Source of the DNA: Diphasiastrum complanatum
Taxonomy: Eukaryota; Streptophyta; Lycopodiopsida; Lycopodiales; Lycopodiaceae
Assembly (NCBI GenBank): GCA_029204225.1
Contig: CM055107.1
Location: 14,812,900-14,876,899 of the forward strand
Length of the DNA stretch: 64,000 nucleotides
Direction of reading: 5' to 3'
A model generated the notes under the pieces. The model had not been told where the DNA came from. It did not search any database and worked only from the letters and a program-made list of their open reading frames with translations. The first letter of the stretch is position 1. Each line of letters begins with the position of its first letter. The position numbers and the translations under genes were made by a program. This document shows, one piece after another, positions 1 to 11,287 of this stretch.

Positions 1-255
1 GCCAACAGCCAAAAATGTGGGAAAAACGAAAAAGGTCGAAAAGGCGAAGGTGTCTTATAAATGATTTCTAAGGTCTTTTGGCCACTTGGCCAGTGTGTCG
101 CAGTTTTTGCTAAGGAGCGAAAAAGACGAAAAGGCGAAGGTGCCTTAAAATTGATTTCTAAGGTATTCTGGCCACTTGGCCAGTGTGTCGCATTTTTTGC
201 CAAGGAGCAAAAAAGGCGAAAAAGGTGAAGGTGCTTTAAAATGATTTCTAAGACA
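1..255. repeat. 90-bp tandem repeat, about 2.8 copies
   Basis: The block with AAGGCGAAGGTG, GATTTCTAAGGT and GGCCACTTGGCCAGTGTGTCG recurs with a 90-bp period (starts near 41, 131 and 221). It sits just upstream of a primer-site-like sequence, so it probably lies inside an LTR whose start is outside the window. Confidence 0.85.
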
Positions 256-388
256 TAGAAAATCCCAAAGGGAAAAAATGTGAAGGCCTAAAAATATGTT
301 GTCGGCCTTTGGTTTTCAGGATGCTCAATACTTGAACGATTTGTTTAAGGCTGGGCATAAAAAATCTAATACATCTAAGACACAGTGG

Positions 389-406
389 TGGGGCCGTTGC
401 CGGGGA
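389..406 (+). promoter_or_regulatory. tRNA-Asp-type primer binding site of a Gypsy-like LTR element
   Basis: TGGGGCCGTTGCCGGGGA differs at one base from the primer site TGGCGCCGTTGCCGGGGA that many plant Gypsy elements use with tRNA-Asp. It follows a CA dinucleotide (383-384) by four bases, as expected after an LTR end. Bases 1-384 would then be LTR sequence. No gag frame follows directly, so this is a relic. Confidence 0.5.
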
Positions 407-529
407 GTGCCACACACACTCGCCTTGCCGCATAGCTTTTTTTTTTTCTCTCCCTCTCTTCTTCTCTCTCACCATTCTATTTCACCAAAAAATTCGATTA
501 ACTTCTTGTTCAGACTGAAGTAACTCTCG

Positions 530-1340
530 TAGACTTGTCAGTACCTTCTACTACATCAGCAAAATCTACTGTACTTCATGCGAGACTTAGTTCCCAACCA
601 TTTTGCCAAAATAGCCAAAAAAACAACCAAAACAATCCAAAAAACCTTATAAAATTAAAAAATACTACTAAGTAACCTTTGCAGAGCCTACTGAAGCTTC
701 ATCTCACTGTGAGAAGCACACAAAAATCTCTACGAGAGTTAACCTGTAGACATAGACCCTCTGCGAGAGTTCCCAAGATTTAGAATAGCAAAATCAAAGA
801 CAAACATAGACATCAAATTTTCAATTATTTGTCGCAACTAACCTTCGTAGAGATTTCTGAAGCTCCATCTCACTCAGGTAGGTACACAGAAGAGCCTGCA
901 AGAGTTAGTTTGAATTATTGATTGATCTGTAAGCCAAAAAGTGCTCACGAATCCTCAGAGACATCAATAACTCTCGCACCACTAGGAAGTAATTCTTGCA
1001 GCATGGTCCATTGAGCTCAAAATGTCATTTTTTTTCATCTATGACCAAGTCTACGAGAGTTCATATGAGGTTTTGATGAAGTTGTAAAGGAAAAACCTAT
1101 CCAAAACCCTCGCAACCGTCAATGACACTCGCATCACTGGGAAAGAACCTTTGCAAGTTTGACATAAGTTAGATCTTGATCCAAATCCAGCTACTGTTAA
1201 AGGGGCGAGAGTTAGTTCCTAGTAAATTGCAAGAAAATTGGTTTTTTTACTGCAAAATAGTACAAATAATCCTCGCAAGGCCAACCCTTGCACTGAGTAA
1301 CCTTCGCACATAGGATAAATAGAAGGATTTGCCTTAGATC
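530..1340. repeat. diverged non-coding repeats with GCGAGAGTTA-like phrases
   Basis: Two pieces of about 70 bp (near 672-740 and 839-908) align from TAACCTTYGYAGAG through a CTCATCTCACT-like centre to an AGAGTTA end. Shorter relatives (CTACGAGAGTT, GCGAGAGTTAGTTCC, CCTCGCAA) are scattered to about 1320. No coding sequence is seen. It may be the leader or LTR of the element ending near 384. Confidence 0.4.
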
Positions 1341-1729
1341 TCGCTACTGTGAAAATCTTAGGCCAATCAAAGCTAGGATCATAGATATATCTGGAAAAAA
1401 ACCAAGAAAAAGAGCTAAAATTACACTATTAGCCAACTGAAACTGATCAGATCTTGTCAAACCTAGGTTGCAGTCACAACATCCATCAAGATCCAACATC
1501 CCTGATCTCCATTCCATCTTCCATCTCCTCTTGACAGTCTAACCCTCATAGTGTTCATCTGTTATATCCATCTAATTATGTTTTTATTTTTCCATCCATA
1601 CTCATCAATATTTTACTCACCCCTTTATTTTCTACTTAAAAAAAAAAAACAAAAAAAAAAAAGTGGGACACCATAGTTGTACAACCCTCGAAGCAATTTC
1701 ATACATCACGATATTAGTGCATTCCAGCC

Positions 1730-2751
1730 ATGACTATTGAGTTTGTGAGATTAGTTGCATTTCAGATGTTTCCTGATGAGACAGTTTATCTTGAAGAAGA
1801 AAATAGATTACTCCTATCCAAATGCATAAATATCATATGGGAAATCAGGAAAGTCTGAAGGGTTAATGCTACTCGAGCATGCAAGGGAGGAAGGCTATGA
1901 ATTATCAGAGAGTGCAACAGAGTCAAGCAGATCAAGTGCAGCAGAGGGCCAAAAATCATGTACCTTCAAGTTTAGGTTGTCCTCAAGCTTATGCTTGCAC
2001 ACTCAAGTTTCTTGAAAAAGACGAATGTACATACTGCTTTGGAAAGCATCTAAGTACAAGATGTCCAATCAAGAATCCGCACTTCTTACAAGAACAAAAT
2101 ACGGAACATAAGGTACGATAGCCAGATCCAAGGATTAAGAGGTCACAAGCATAATCAAGCCAACAAGAAGCTCACTAGAGGGATGGATGTCAAATTGATC
2201 CATCTATATCACGAGTTTTTTCAACAAACAATGGAAAGGTGGAAGCCTTATCATCTTGCATGTCACCGAACTCAATGGAGGACCATAATAGCCTACCAAT
2301 CTATTTTGTGGAAGATCCTAAGGGGCATCTATTATCGGTGTATGCCTATCAACTTAGAGGTGATGGCATACTGCACTCAGTAAGGTGCTATGGATGCGGA
2401 GAAAAAGATCGTCATGCTGAATGTCCACATCGAGGGTATCCATCAACATTCGATCTCTCGTGTTCACAATGCGGAGTTAACCATCCATGCTGAGATTGAC
2501 TGATGTGCAATCCACAATTAGCCAGGAGACATTTGGCTTATGTAGACCGACATGCACCTGTGGTGACCATTCTACCTATCAATAGAATGCACTATAAAAG
2601 AAAAATACTAGTGCCACCAGGTTATGAAACGAGTGAGGAAGAAGACAATTCGACAAAAGTTCCAAGGTTCACAGACACACCCATAGGCAAAAAGACAATT
2701 CCATCACTGGACATAGAGCTCCTAGAATCTATCAAACCAATAAATAGCTGA
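1730..2751 (+). pseudogene. broken zinc-knuckle coding remnant, unrecognised
   Basis: Several short plus-strand frames follow one another: one starting at 1730, then 1879-2121, 2239-2493 and 2503-2751. The second contains CTYCFGKHLSTRC, the third CYGCGEKDRHAEC and CSQCGVNHPC. These are spaced like zinc knuckles but none is the canonical CX2CX4HX4C. The last frame has an acidic SEEEDNS stretch. Stops and frame changes between the pieces mark it as broken. A gag-like retroelement protein is the likeliest origin, given the LTR and primer site upstream, but I do not recognise the family. Confidence 0.35.
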
Positions 2752-3100
2752 GGAAGTCAAGAAGTTGGCAATCGAGGAAGTCAGACAGGTTCTATCAGGG
2801 CTCTTGGCGCAATCAATGCACAGATTTCTTAGTGACGAATTACAAAGGGAACCTGTGGCAATGGAGCGACTTGAAGGTAGTTCAACACAAGATCCAAGGA
2901 AAAGTGCAATCACGTAGCTTTACATTTGTGCAAATGAGTGTACAAAGAAGATGGCATGGAGCCGTTGTGCCATCTGGAGGAGATCATAGCTGCTGCTGTC
3001 ATTGTCCAAGTCGTTGCATAGTACAATAAGTGGACGTGAGAAGGCTTCAACTATTTGGAGTCGAGAGAGTCATTGTCGTGGCCAATTAAGTTGGTAGAGT

Positions 3101-3181
3101 CAACAAGTCGGACTTCCACGATATGTCGACAAGTCTGACTTCCACGATATGTCGGACAAGTCGACTTTTCTCGATATGTCG
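3101..3181. repeat. 27-bp tandem repeat, three copies
   Basis: Units of the form ACAAGTCGGACTTCCACGAT plus ATGTCG occur at about 3101, 3129 and 3156, with weaker copies to about 3240. No protein is implied. Confidence 0.8.
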
Positions 3182-3339
3182 ATTAAGTCGATAAATCGGA
3201 CAAGTCGGGATCCCTCAATAAGTCGGTCAACTCTGACAAATCATGTGCCACTCTCTTGCATGTCTTCAGTAAGAGAGTGTTTCTGCAGACTGTGTGACAA
3301 TGCATGTAAAATTGTAGCGATATGAATGGAACTAGATGA

Positions 3340-3560
3340 ACATGGGATCTAGGAGAGTAGAGGAGATAAATCCAACATTGAAGTGACATCCCTCACTTCG
3401 TATATTGTGTTCAACATATCCCAAGACTCTTTCAAAGATTGGGCCAATATGTGTGTCGGAGATGTTAAGGGTGATCAAGGCGAAAGCCTTGCCATCCGTG
3501 AGCTTCCACTTGAAAATGGCTTGTTTAAAAATTCAGGATGAGTGTATGCAAATAGTAGAT
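3340..3560 (-). pseudogene. Copia gag fragment (UBN2-type), frameshifted
   Basis: Reading the minus strand gives a WKLTDGKAFALITLNISDTH frame and then, one frame over, a piece with SWDMLNTIYEV. This order (a W-x-DGKA-like helix, then SWDxLxxxYE) is that of plant Copia gag proteins. Stops and at least one frameshift make it non-functional. It lies leftward of the minus-strand primer site at 3669-3680, the expected position for gag of the same element. Confidence 0.6.
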
Positions 3561-3668
3561 TATATGACTAGAAACAATTATAGTAAGTGTCTACTCTTTA
3601 TTAGAACAATCGTTCTGATAATGTAAGCTCTAAATCCACTTCAAAAGAGTCAAAGAGTAGAAATTAAA

Positions 3669-4620
3669 GCTTTGATACCATGTTGGGATATCGGTAGTTC
3701 AGTGACTACACGTCGCTACAGAGAGAAGCGAGCAAAAAATCCTCAGTGCATGAAACTACGTCTATCGGATTCAGGCCGACCTTGGTAGCTCAAAGTCTGC
3801 CCTACTTGATCACAGCTTTGAAGTCGTTGGATCGATACAATCAAGTCCATAACCATGCACGAATTATATTGGTTTTAGATTTAGCTTTGCAAAAGCGTAA
3901 TAAATTGTGGAATCAGAGCATCACAATCGACTCAAACTATCATTATAGAAGACAATTTATTCTACGAATAAGTTTATCTGTAAGCAAGAAAGAATCTGAA
4001 CATGATAAATAAACATTGATTATTCAATCGCTAATAGATACAGTCTAAAGTTAGAGTCGTGTTCTTCTTGAAATAATACTTTGTAAGATAGAGAGAAACA
4101 ACAAAACAATTGCGCTCTGGATGTTCAATTAATCAAATAGATAGATTATTGAGCTAACTGATCTCTTCTTGTCTAATTGAGCAATTGATAAGTTGTTGGA
4201 TATATACACATGACTAACTAATTAAAAGAATGCTTAATCTGTACTTTACAATTAGGATTAAGGCACTACATGTTGTTGGCAATCGTCTTCGGCCAGTATC
4301 TGATTCAATTGGAGAGTTTTTTTGGGTGTGATTTAGTGTACTTGTTGCTCTGCCGATACTCAAATTATGGTTGATTGTTCAAGGATGGTCGAATAATCAA
4401 ATCTGGTCAGATGGTCTGAGATGGTTGAATTATCGAAGATGGCCAAACAATCGAAGATGGCCAAATAATCAAAGATGACCAAATAGTGGCAAGTGTTCGA
4501 ACAATCAAGGAAATTCTATCACCAATTCTTTTGTATTTATGCAGACTGTCAGAAAACAAGTGTATTTATGTAGAGTATGCGACCATACAAGTATTTACAA
4601 CAACTAATGAATGGATCTAG
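3669..4620 (-). mobile_element. Copia primer site and LTR remnant, minus strand
   Basis: Bases 3669-3680 read TGGTATCAAAGC on the minus strand, a one-base variant of the initiator tRNA-Met primer site. Next to it on the plus strand is TGTTGGGATAT, the reverse of an LTR end CCCAACA, so an LTR runs rightward from 3681. Its outer end is not clear; 4620 is an upper guess, where a separate Copia fragment begins. Confidence 0.5.
4380..4500. repeat. 18-bp minisatellite AATCGAAGATGGCCAAAC-like
   Basis: Three to four units of AATCGAAGATGGCCAAAC with substitutions follow more diverged GGTCGAATAATCAA units. It lies within or beside the LTR remnant. Confidence 0.65.
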
Positions 4621-4639
4621 ATTAGTAATGAGATAAGAG

Positions 4640-5267
4640 ATGGAGAGGATAGAAATCCAACAGATTGGATCATTGGAAAGTGGCAAAGAGAATCTTAGGT
4701 ACGTAAAAGGCACACCCAACGTTGGCTTGGTTTATAGAAGGCAAAATTCTTTACCTAGATTACAAGGGTATGTTGACGTTGATTGGGCTGGCAATGTAGA
4801 TGATAAAAGGTCAACTTTGAAAATGGCTGTTTTTCATGGTCTAGTAAGAAACATGGCACTATTTTTCTTTCAATGATAGAAGTTGAGTACAAAGCGTTAA
4901 GTTCTGCTATTCAAGAAGCTATATGGTACGAATATTGTTAAGTGAGATTGGTTTAAGGCAAGCACACCCCACTATCATCTTCAGTGACAGCCAAAGTGGG
5001 ATACCATTGGCCAAAAATCTAGTATTTCACGCACCAACTAAATACATTGAAATAAAATATCACTTTGTGCATGAGAAACTACATTATGAAGATATTAGTG
5101 TTATGCATTGCTCTACAACTTTGCAACTTGATGATATATTTACAAAAACTTTAAGTAGAGATAAGTTTGAGAGTTTTTTTAAATGCTTGTCAATACCAAA
5201 GTGTGATACCATCATGGAGGTATGTTCCGTGAATAACATAGTTCTTAGACTAAGTGAGAGATATTGA
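4640..5267 (+). pseudogene. Copia RNase H fragment, frameshifted
   Basis: The translation contains YVKGTPNVGLVYRR, GYVDVDWAGNVDDKRST, then after a frame break SDSQSGIPLAKN, TKYIEIKYHFVHEK and DDIFTKTLSRDKF. These are the successive blocks of Copia RNase H, with the catalytic Asp in VDWAG and the Asp in FSDSQS. The segment between about 4830 and 4923 is disrupted. A purine-rich stretch (GTTGAGGGAGATAG) near 5270 could be the polypurine tract. The preceding reverse transcriptase is absent. Confidence 0.8.
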
Positions 5268-5367
5268 TTGTTGAGGGAGATAGTTAAAACAACAATAATC
5301 AACGTGTATTTCTTTTACGATTACTTTCTAAGTTCGACGATAACACTTTATCTAGCTCTAGAGTTAT

Positions 5368-6017
5368 TGTGAAAGATTCAACTAGTTTCATCACATTTTG
5401 CAATATTTCCATATTTGGCATATTGAGGCCAAAACTTGTTTTAGACTTAGAGGTTGACTTTTCAAAGTTCATTAGTCTAAATTTTATTTGAATAAACACC
5501 TTTTGAAAGTGTGGGAAAGATAGAATGTGAGTTTGAGTAGATTCAATTTGAATAAGTTGGGTACATTGAATCTAGACCCAAAATTGGTAGGGTTAGCATT
5601 TTGGTGGGAAAGCCAAGTGGCCAAATAGGGTTTGAACCTGCTATAAAAGGATGTAACTCGTGGAGAGAGTCATCTTCTCACTTCTCTATCTCATTTCATG
5701 CTTATACATGGTTCTCTTGGGTTCTACTATCCATTGGTGCACTATTTTGGTGATTGCTTGCAATTCTATGTGTGTAATGATCTATATTTGCTATTTTTGG
5801 ATCCACACGTGTGAAATACAGTAGCTTGCTGGTTTTGTACGGACAACAACAGTACATAATCATTTCATTCAAGTTTGATCAAGTTCTATTAGCGTTTGCA
5901 TCTCAAATTGCGTGTAGATGCTGATTTTTCTACATTGGTGAAATTGGTAGTGTATTTCTCTTTCTAACCAAAGATCATTCAAGTAGATTGGATCTTAAGG
6001 ATCTGAAATCTTTCACA
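5368..6017 (+). repeat. 5' LTR of the Copia element
   Basis: It starts TGTGAAAGATT and ends AATCTTTCACA, a perfect terminal inverted repeat with TG...CA ends. A TATA-like TATAAAAGG lies near 5642. The flanking five bases to the left are GTTAT. Confidence 0.9.
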
Positions 6018-6029
6018 TGGTATCAGAGC
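6018..6029 (+). promoter_or_regulatory. Copia primer binding site, tRNA-Met type
   Basis: TGGTATCAGAGC directly abuts the CA end of the 5' LTR. It is the standard plant initiator-tRNA-Met primer site. An untranslated leader of about 720 bp follows before gag. Confidence 0.9.
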
Positions 6030-6749
6030 TTGTGTTTCAGGTTATGAAGGAGGAAATCAGATCTATCAATGATTTGGTGAAGATATCAAGTCTAGAGCAT
6101 GCTAGAGAGGTTTCTACACCAAAATCGGATTTTTTGCTTTTGTAGATTGGATCTTTTGTAGATCAAAACACTAAATAGGTCAATATACTTGTTCAATTCC
6201 GATTTTTGAATTCACATCCTGGATTAGGCCGATTTTTGGATCATTGGTTCAGCCTAAGAATCCTCTATTGGAACTAATATGACATAGTCTGTTCTTAGGT
6301 TCAATGAGGACTTTAAATCCTCCATTGGAGAGAATAACATAGATCAGAGTGAGTGGAAACGTTGTCTATAATGTTCTCGAGTTATTTTATTGGTGGCTTA
6401 TAGATTGCATATCAAATTTTCAGCATTTGCATGTAGATTTGGAATAGTCAATTTTTTGTGATTTTGTCAAAACCCTAATTTTGATTGGATCTCTAGATAG
6501 TGAGGTTGCTGGACTTCATTTGAGTGTGTTTCAATCTTAGGAAGTGGCAAAAGTCATTAGATTGAGGATAGATCATAGGTTGATCAAGATTCCATGATTC
6601 TATGTGTTGATTTGCTTGGATAAGTGCTAGAAGAGAATTTGTGAGATAGTTTCAAATCTTGGTGATTTCTTTTGAAAGCATTTGTTGTTGTTCAAAGGAG
6701 TGCTTTGTGCATTGAAACAGGTTGAAAGAGAAGATCAGGTCATTGCTAC

Positions 6750-8579
6750 ATGGCAACCTCAATTGGAGTCATGTTGGAAGCCAATGATAGGCTTACCTCA
6801 AGTAACTATTCATTATGGAAAGTGAGGATGGAGTCACTTCTTGAGATGAATGATGTTTTGGATATTGTTGTAGGTTTGGAGGAGAGACCAGCAACACAAC
6901 AAGATCAATTGAGTTATGACAAGAGGGCCAAGAAGGCTCTACACATGATAAAGATGAATGTTACCAATGAACTTCTCAAGGAAGTTGGTAAGTGCACATC
7001 ATCTTTGGAAGCTTGGAATTCATTGAAGAAGCTTTATGAATCCAAGTCTACTTCTAGAGTGTTGACTCTAAGAAGGCAAATCTTTTCTTGTTTGCAAAAG
7101 AATGAAGAAAGTCCAAGTACTTTTGTTTTGAGAATGAAAGCATTGAATGATGAGTTAGCTTGCATAGATGAAAGCATTAAGGAAGGAGAGCTTATTCGAG
7201 TGATTCTTAATGGCTTGTTGGATGCTCATGCTAACATTGTTCAAAGTATTGCTATTCAAAAGACTTTGAAAAGTTTGATGGATCTTCAAGAGATCTTGAT
7301 CAATGAGGAATATAGGCTTCAAGCAAGAGGTGGATCTACATCGACACTTCAAGAGGATGCTATGTTCACAAAGGGCAAATTCAAGGGCAAAACCAAAAGC
7401 AAGTGGTCTAAAGGGCAAGATCAAGTGGATGCTTCTTCAAGTGGCAAAAAGAAGGATAGATCAAAGCTCAAGTGCTTCTATTGTGGCATCAAAGGACACT
7501 TTGCAAGTGAGTGCTACAAGAAGAAGAGAGATCAAGGAGACAAGCAAGGTAATCTTACTCTTGATGAGGATGGTTTGGATGTGCAAGATGCAAATGATGA
7601 TGCTTTTGTGATGTCTTCATGTATGCGTGCTAATGATGGAGATCTAGATCCTTGGTGGATTGATAGTGGAGCAAGTTCACACATGACCTTTCACAAAGAG
7701 TTCTTCACTTCTTTGTTGGCATATGGAGATGACAAGAGGGTGATCTACACGGCCAATGATAGTGAGTGTGCAATCAAAGAGATTGGCACAATCCTTATTT
7801 CTCTCTCTACAAATAGGAATGTTCATTTGGATGATGTCTTGTTTATTCCATCTATTACCAAGAATTTGCTTAGTGTGAGTCAAATGCTAAGTAAGGGCCT
7901 CAAGGTGGAGTTTGATGGAGATGCTTGTTTGATCAAAAAGAAGGATGTCTTGATTGGAAAAGGTAAAAGGCAAGGGAAGTTGTTCAAACTTGATGCTTGT
8001 GTTATTGCTAACCAAGTTGGATGTGTTACAAGGGAGCAAATTTCTATTCAAGAGGTTTGGCACAAAAGGATGGGACACCTCAACTTCAAGTCATTGGAGG
8101 TAATGGCAAGGAAGAAGGTTGTGATTGGTCTTCCAAGTTCCTTAAGTAATGACAAGCATGTTTGTGAGTCTTGTGCTTTGTCTAAGTCACATAGACTACC
8201 TTATACTAGATCTATTTCTAGATCTACAAAGCCTTTTCAACTTGTACATTCGGATATTCATGGATCTACTACAATTAGCAATAGTGGAGCTAAGATGTAT
8301 GTAACATTCATTGATGATTTTAGTAGATTTTGTTGGATCTATCTACTAAAGAGCAAGGATGAAGTGTATGATGTCTTTTTCAAGTTCAAGAATGCAAGGG
8401 AGAACCAATTCTCCACAAAGATCAAGTGCTTGAGAGGTGACAATGGTGGTGAGTACATATCTAACAAGTTCAAGGCCTTTTGTGATGAGCATGGGATCAA
8501 GAGAGAGTATACAACATCAAGGACCCCACAACAAAATGGAGTGGCTGAAAGGAAGAATAAGACTTTATGTAAGTGCTAA
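6750..8579 (+). pseudogene. Copia gag-protease-integrase polyprotein, first part
   Basis: A 609-codon open frame. Residues about 1-200 are a UBN2-type gag with LTSSNYSLWKVRMESLL. The zinc knuckle CFYCGIKGHFASEC lies at 242-255 and fits CX2CX4HX4C. The aspartic protease site IDSGASSHM has its catalytic Asp near 305. A zinc-binding pre-integrase region (WHKRMGHLN through CESC) follows. The integrase core shows HSDIHG, RGDNGGEY and VAERKN, giving the D, D and E residues. The frame ends early at TLCKC; the true continuation is in another frame from about 8570, after a small deletion. The start is the first ATG after the leader, and it precedes the gag homology. Confidence 0.9.
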
Positions 8580-9226
8580 AGCTATGGGGTTAAGTGCTAA
8601 TCTTGACAAACCATTTTGGGATCAAGCTTTGTTGTGTGCCAATTTCTTGTGCAATAGGTGGCCGAGTGCTATTTTGGATGGAAGGACACCTTTTCAGATG
8701 CTATTCAAGAGGAGGCCGAGTGTCAACTTTCTAAGAACCTTTGGATGCACATGCTATGTCAACATTACTCTTGATGATAGGACCAAGGAGGATCCATCTT
8801 CAAGAAGAGGTTTTTTTGTTGGATATAGTGAGGTGAGTAAAGCCTACAAGGTTTACATTCCTTCTACTAACAAAGTGATTGTTGGTAGAGATGTCATTTT
8901 TGATGAGGGAAACATTCCAATGGTGTCTTCAAGCATGATTGATGGTAAAGTAGATGGATCTAACATTCTTGATGTTGATGACAAGGATTCTACTTTGGAT
9001 GGTGGTGATGATGGACCTTCATCAAGTCAAAAGCCAAGGAGAACATCAAGAGAAAGACAAGTACCTTCAAGGCTCACATATGATCAAAAGGGTAAGAAAG
9101 TAGTTTCTGGAAATTATGTTGCTTTCCTAACCTCTTTGGATGAGCCTACAAGTGTAGATCAAGCAAGGAAAGAAGAGGAGTGGATCCAACCAATGGATCT
9201 TGAGTATCGATCTCTTATGAAGAGTG
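8570..9226 (+). pseudogene. Copia integrase C-terminus and link to reverse transcriptase
   Basis: After the frameshift the protein resumes at KAMGLSANLDKPFWDQALLC, followed by RTPFQMLFKRRPSVNFLRTF and GCTCYVN, the usual integrase C-terminal blocks. A charged linker follows, then EEEWIQPMDLEYRSLMKSGT, which is the conserved entry to the Copia reverse transcriptase. Homology stops exactly there. About six to eight codons expected between VAERKNKTL and KAMGL are missing, consistent with a deletion that shifted the frame. Confidence 0.85.
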
Positions 9227-10298
9227 GAACATCTTTTGGAGGATCTTCTTGTGTACATGGAGCTATGCAAGTGGATGGATGTTATCTTGTTGTAAAATCA
9301 AGTAATGGATTTGGAAAACAAATTTTGTTCAATGACTTTGATGGTCAAGTTGAAGATCAAGAGGTTGATCTCAAAGCACTTCAACTAGTCAAAAGGGAAG
9401 CTGGCAATTTGGAGCTAGTCAAGAGCATCAAAGGAGAGGTAATTGGCAAAGGTGTTATGGATCTATTTTTGCAGCATATTGAAGACTCAAGTAAGGTCAA
9501 AGGAGCAGCAAGGAAGTGTTGTTCAAGTTTACTTTACTTGTTCTATCTCATGTTTGAGCAATTTCATGTGGATGTGTGCAAATTGTCAAGATATGGTAAA
9601 ACTAGCTACATTGGTGAGCATTGTTTTGATGTTGGATTTGTACTAGCATTCTTGGCTGATTTTGCTGATGGAAATGAAGCTATTTGAGGTTCATTATGTC
9701 ACTCATCCATGGCTAAGTTCTCAAGTGTTGAGCTACTTGGTGCCAATACTTGGAGATTGTCAATTTTTGGTGAATTCATGGTCATTTTCTTGTGTCAAGT
9801 AGATATTGAAGATGGACTAGTGCAAACTACTTGGTTTATGGAGTCATGTGGTGCTGGATTGGCATCATTAATGTACTCACCTACTCATGGATTTTCAAGG
9901 TTTGATGGTTTCTTGTGGCAAGATGAAGATGGAGGCTCATTCATGGAGTATCATGGTGGATACAAGGCAACAAAGGACAAAGGAGGAGGAGACATGCAAG
10001 CAAAAGTTTATCACTCACATTTATTGTTTGTTTGCTGTATTTTTCCAGAGAGTTCAGAGTTGGAAGCATGGTGGAATCATTTCATTTACATTCTATTTGA
10101 TTCTTCATGTTCTAGTCACATTTTTACATGTAAAATTGATGTAAGAAATAGTGAAGCATCCCAAGTGGACATTATTCTCTATATCAATTATGGTTGTTTC
10201 TATTTTGAGCATTACATGATCATTGAAAGGAGATCTATTCTTAGGAAGAAGATCATTCTTATGATGGATCAAAGTTCTATTGGCAAAAACTATGCTGG
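9227..10298 (+). other. foreign segment in place of Copia reverse transcriptase
   Basis: Between the reverse transcriptase entry motif and RNase H lie about 1.07 kb with no visible YVDD, no LDVKTAFLHG-like block and no other reverse transcriptase motif in any plus frame. The integrase frame stays open into it until 9687, and a 201-codon frame (9709-10314) covers most of the rest. The translations (DLKALQLVKREAGNLELVKS; GFLWQDEDGGSFMEYHGGY) are not recognised. The length is close to that of the missing domain. It may be a captured fragment or a conserved filler of a non-autonomous lineage. Confidence 0.6.
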
Positions 10299-10886
10299 GA
10301 GCATTGGAAGCTAGGAAAACGAGTTTTGAGGTACATCATTGGAACTCGAGATTTTGGCATATTGTATGAGGGATCATCACCTAATCTTTTTGGGTTTTCA
10401 GATTCGGACTATGCTAGAGATGTAATGGATAGGAAATCCATTAGTTCTTATTGTATTTTCATAGGTGATGGAGCTATATCATGGATGTCAAAGAAACAAG
10501 CCACTATCTCATTGTCATCTAGTGAGGCCGAGTACAAAGCTCTTACACATTGCACAAAGGAGATGGTATGGATCAAGAGGATGATCAAGGATCTTCACTT
10601 GCTGGATTTTTCAGAGAGCCCAATCATCTTTTATGACAATCAATCAGCCCAAAGAATGGCATCCAATCCTATCTTTCATGCTAGGAGCAAGCATATTGAA
10701 ATACAATATCATTTTGTGAGAGAGCGAGTCATTGCAAAGGAGGTGGAGCTTCAACATGTGTCTTCAAGGGAATGTGTAGCTGATATCTTCACCAAAGCAT
10801 TGGGAAAAGACTTGTTCATGAAGCATAGGACTTCACTTGGAGTATTATCAAAGTCTATGCTAAAACTAGTTGAAGAGAGAGTGTGA
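10299..10886 (+). pseudogene. Copia RNase H domain
   Basis: The frame reads EHWKLGKRVLRYIIGTRDFG, then GFSDSDYARDVMDRKS, ISWMSKKQATISLSSSEAEY, IFYDNQSAQRMASN, SKHIEIQYHFVRE and DIFTKALGKDLF. This is a complete Copia RNase H, with catalytic acidic residues in SDSD and EAEY. It ends in SMLKLVEERV at the 3' LTR edge. The purine run GTTGAAGAGAGAG just before 10882 is the likely polypurine tract. The domain looks intact but no longer follows a reverse transcriptase. Confidence 0.9.
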
Positions 10887-11287
10887 AAGATTCAACTAGT
10901 TTCATCACATTTTGGAATATTTCCATATTTGACATATTGAGGCCAAAACTTGTTTTAGACTTAGAGGTTGACTTTTCAAAGTTCATTAGTCTAAATTTTA
11001 TTTGAATAAACACTTTTTGAAAGTGTGGGAAAGATAGAATGCGAGTTTGAGTAGATTCAATTTGAATAAGTTGGGTACATTGAATCTAGACCCAAAATTG
11101 GTAGGGTTAGCATTTTGGTGGGAAAGCCAAGTGGCCAAATAGGGTTTGGACCTGCTATAAAAGCATGTAACTCGTGGAGAGAGTCATCTTCTCTCTTCTC
11201 TATCGCATTTCATGCTTATACATGGTTCTCTTGGGTTCTACTATCCATTGGTGCACTATCTTGGTGATTGCTTGCAATTCTATGTGT
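10882..11287 (+). repeat. 3' LTR of the Copia element, truncated
   Basis: It matches the first 406 or so bases of the 5' LTR with nine differences counted by eye, then stops abruptly after CTATGTGT. The last 240 bp of the LTR are missing. AGTTAT follows, containing the same GTTAT that precedes the 5' LTR. Confidence 0.85.

Larger units (their letters stand above)
5368..11287 (+). mobile_element. Copia LTR retrotransposon, defective, with reverse transcriptase replaced
   Basis: The element has a 5' LTR (5368-6017), a tRNA-Met primer site, gag, protease and integrase (6750-9226), a segment unrelated to reverse transcriptase (about 9227-10298), RNase H (10299-10886) and a truncated 3' LTR (10882-11287). 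Nine substitutions were counted by eye across about 405 shared LTR bases, so the insertion is moderately old. An integrase frameshift and the missing reverse transcriptase make it non-autonomous. Confidence 0.85.

Noticed and set aside
3101-3240. Short regular repeats, CRISPR-like at first glance
   Set aside because: Units are adjacent 27-mers without unique spacers, and the context is plant nuclear DNA with retroelements.
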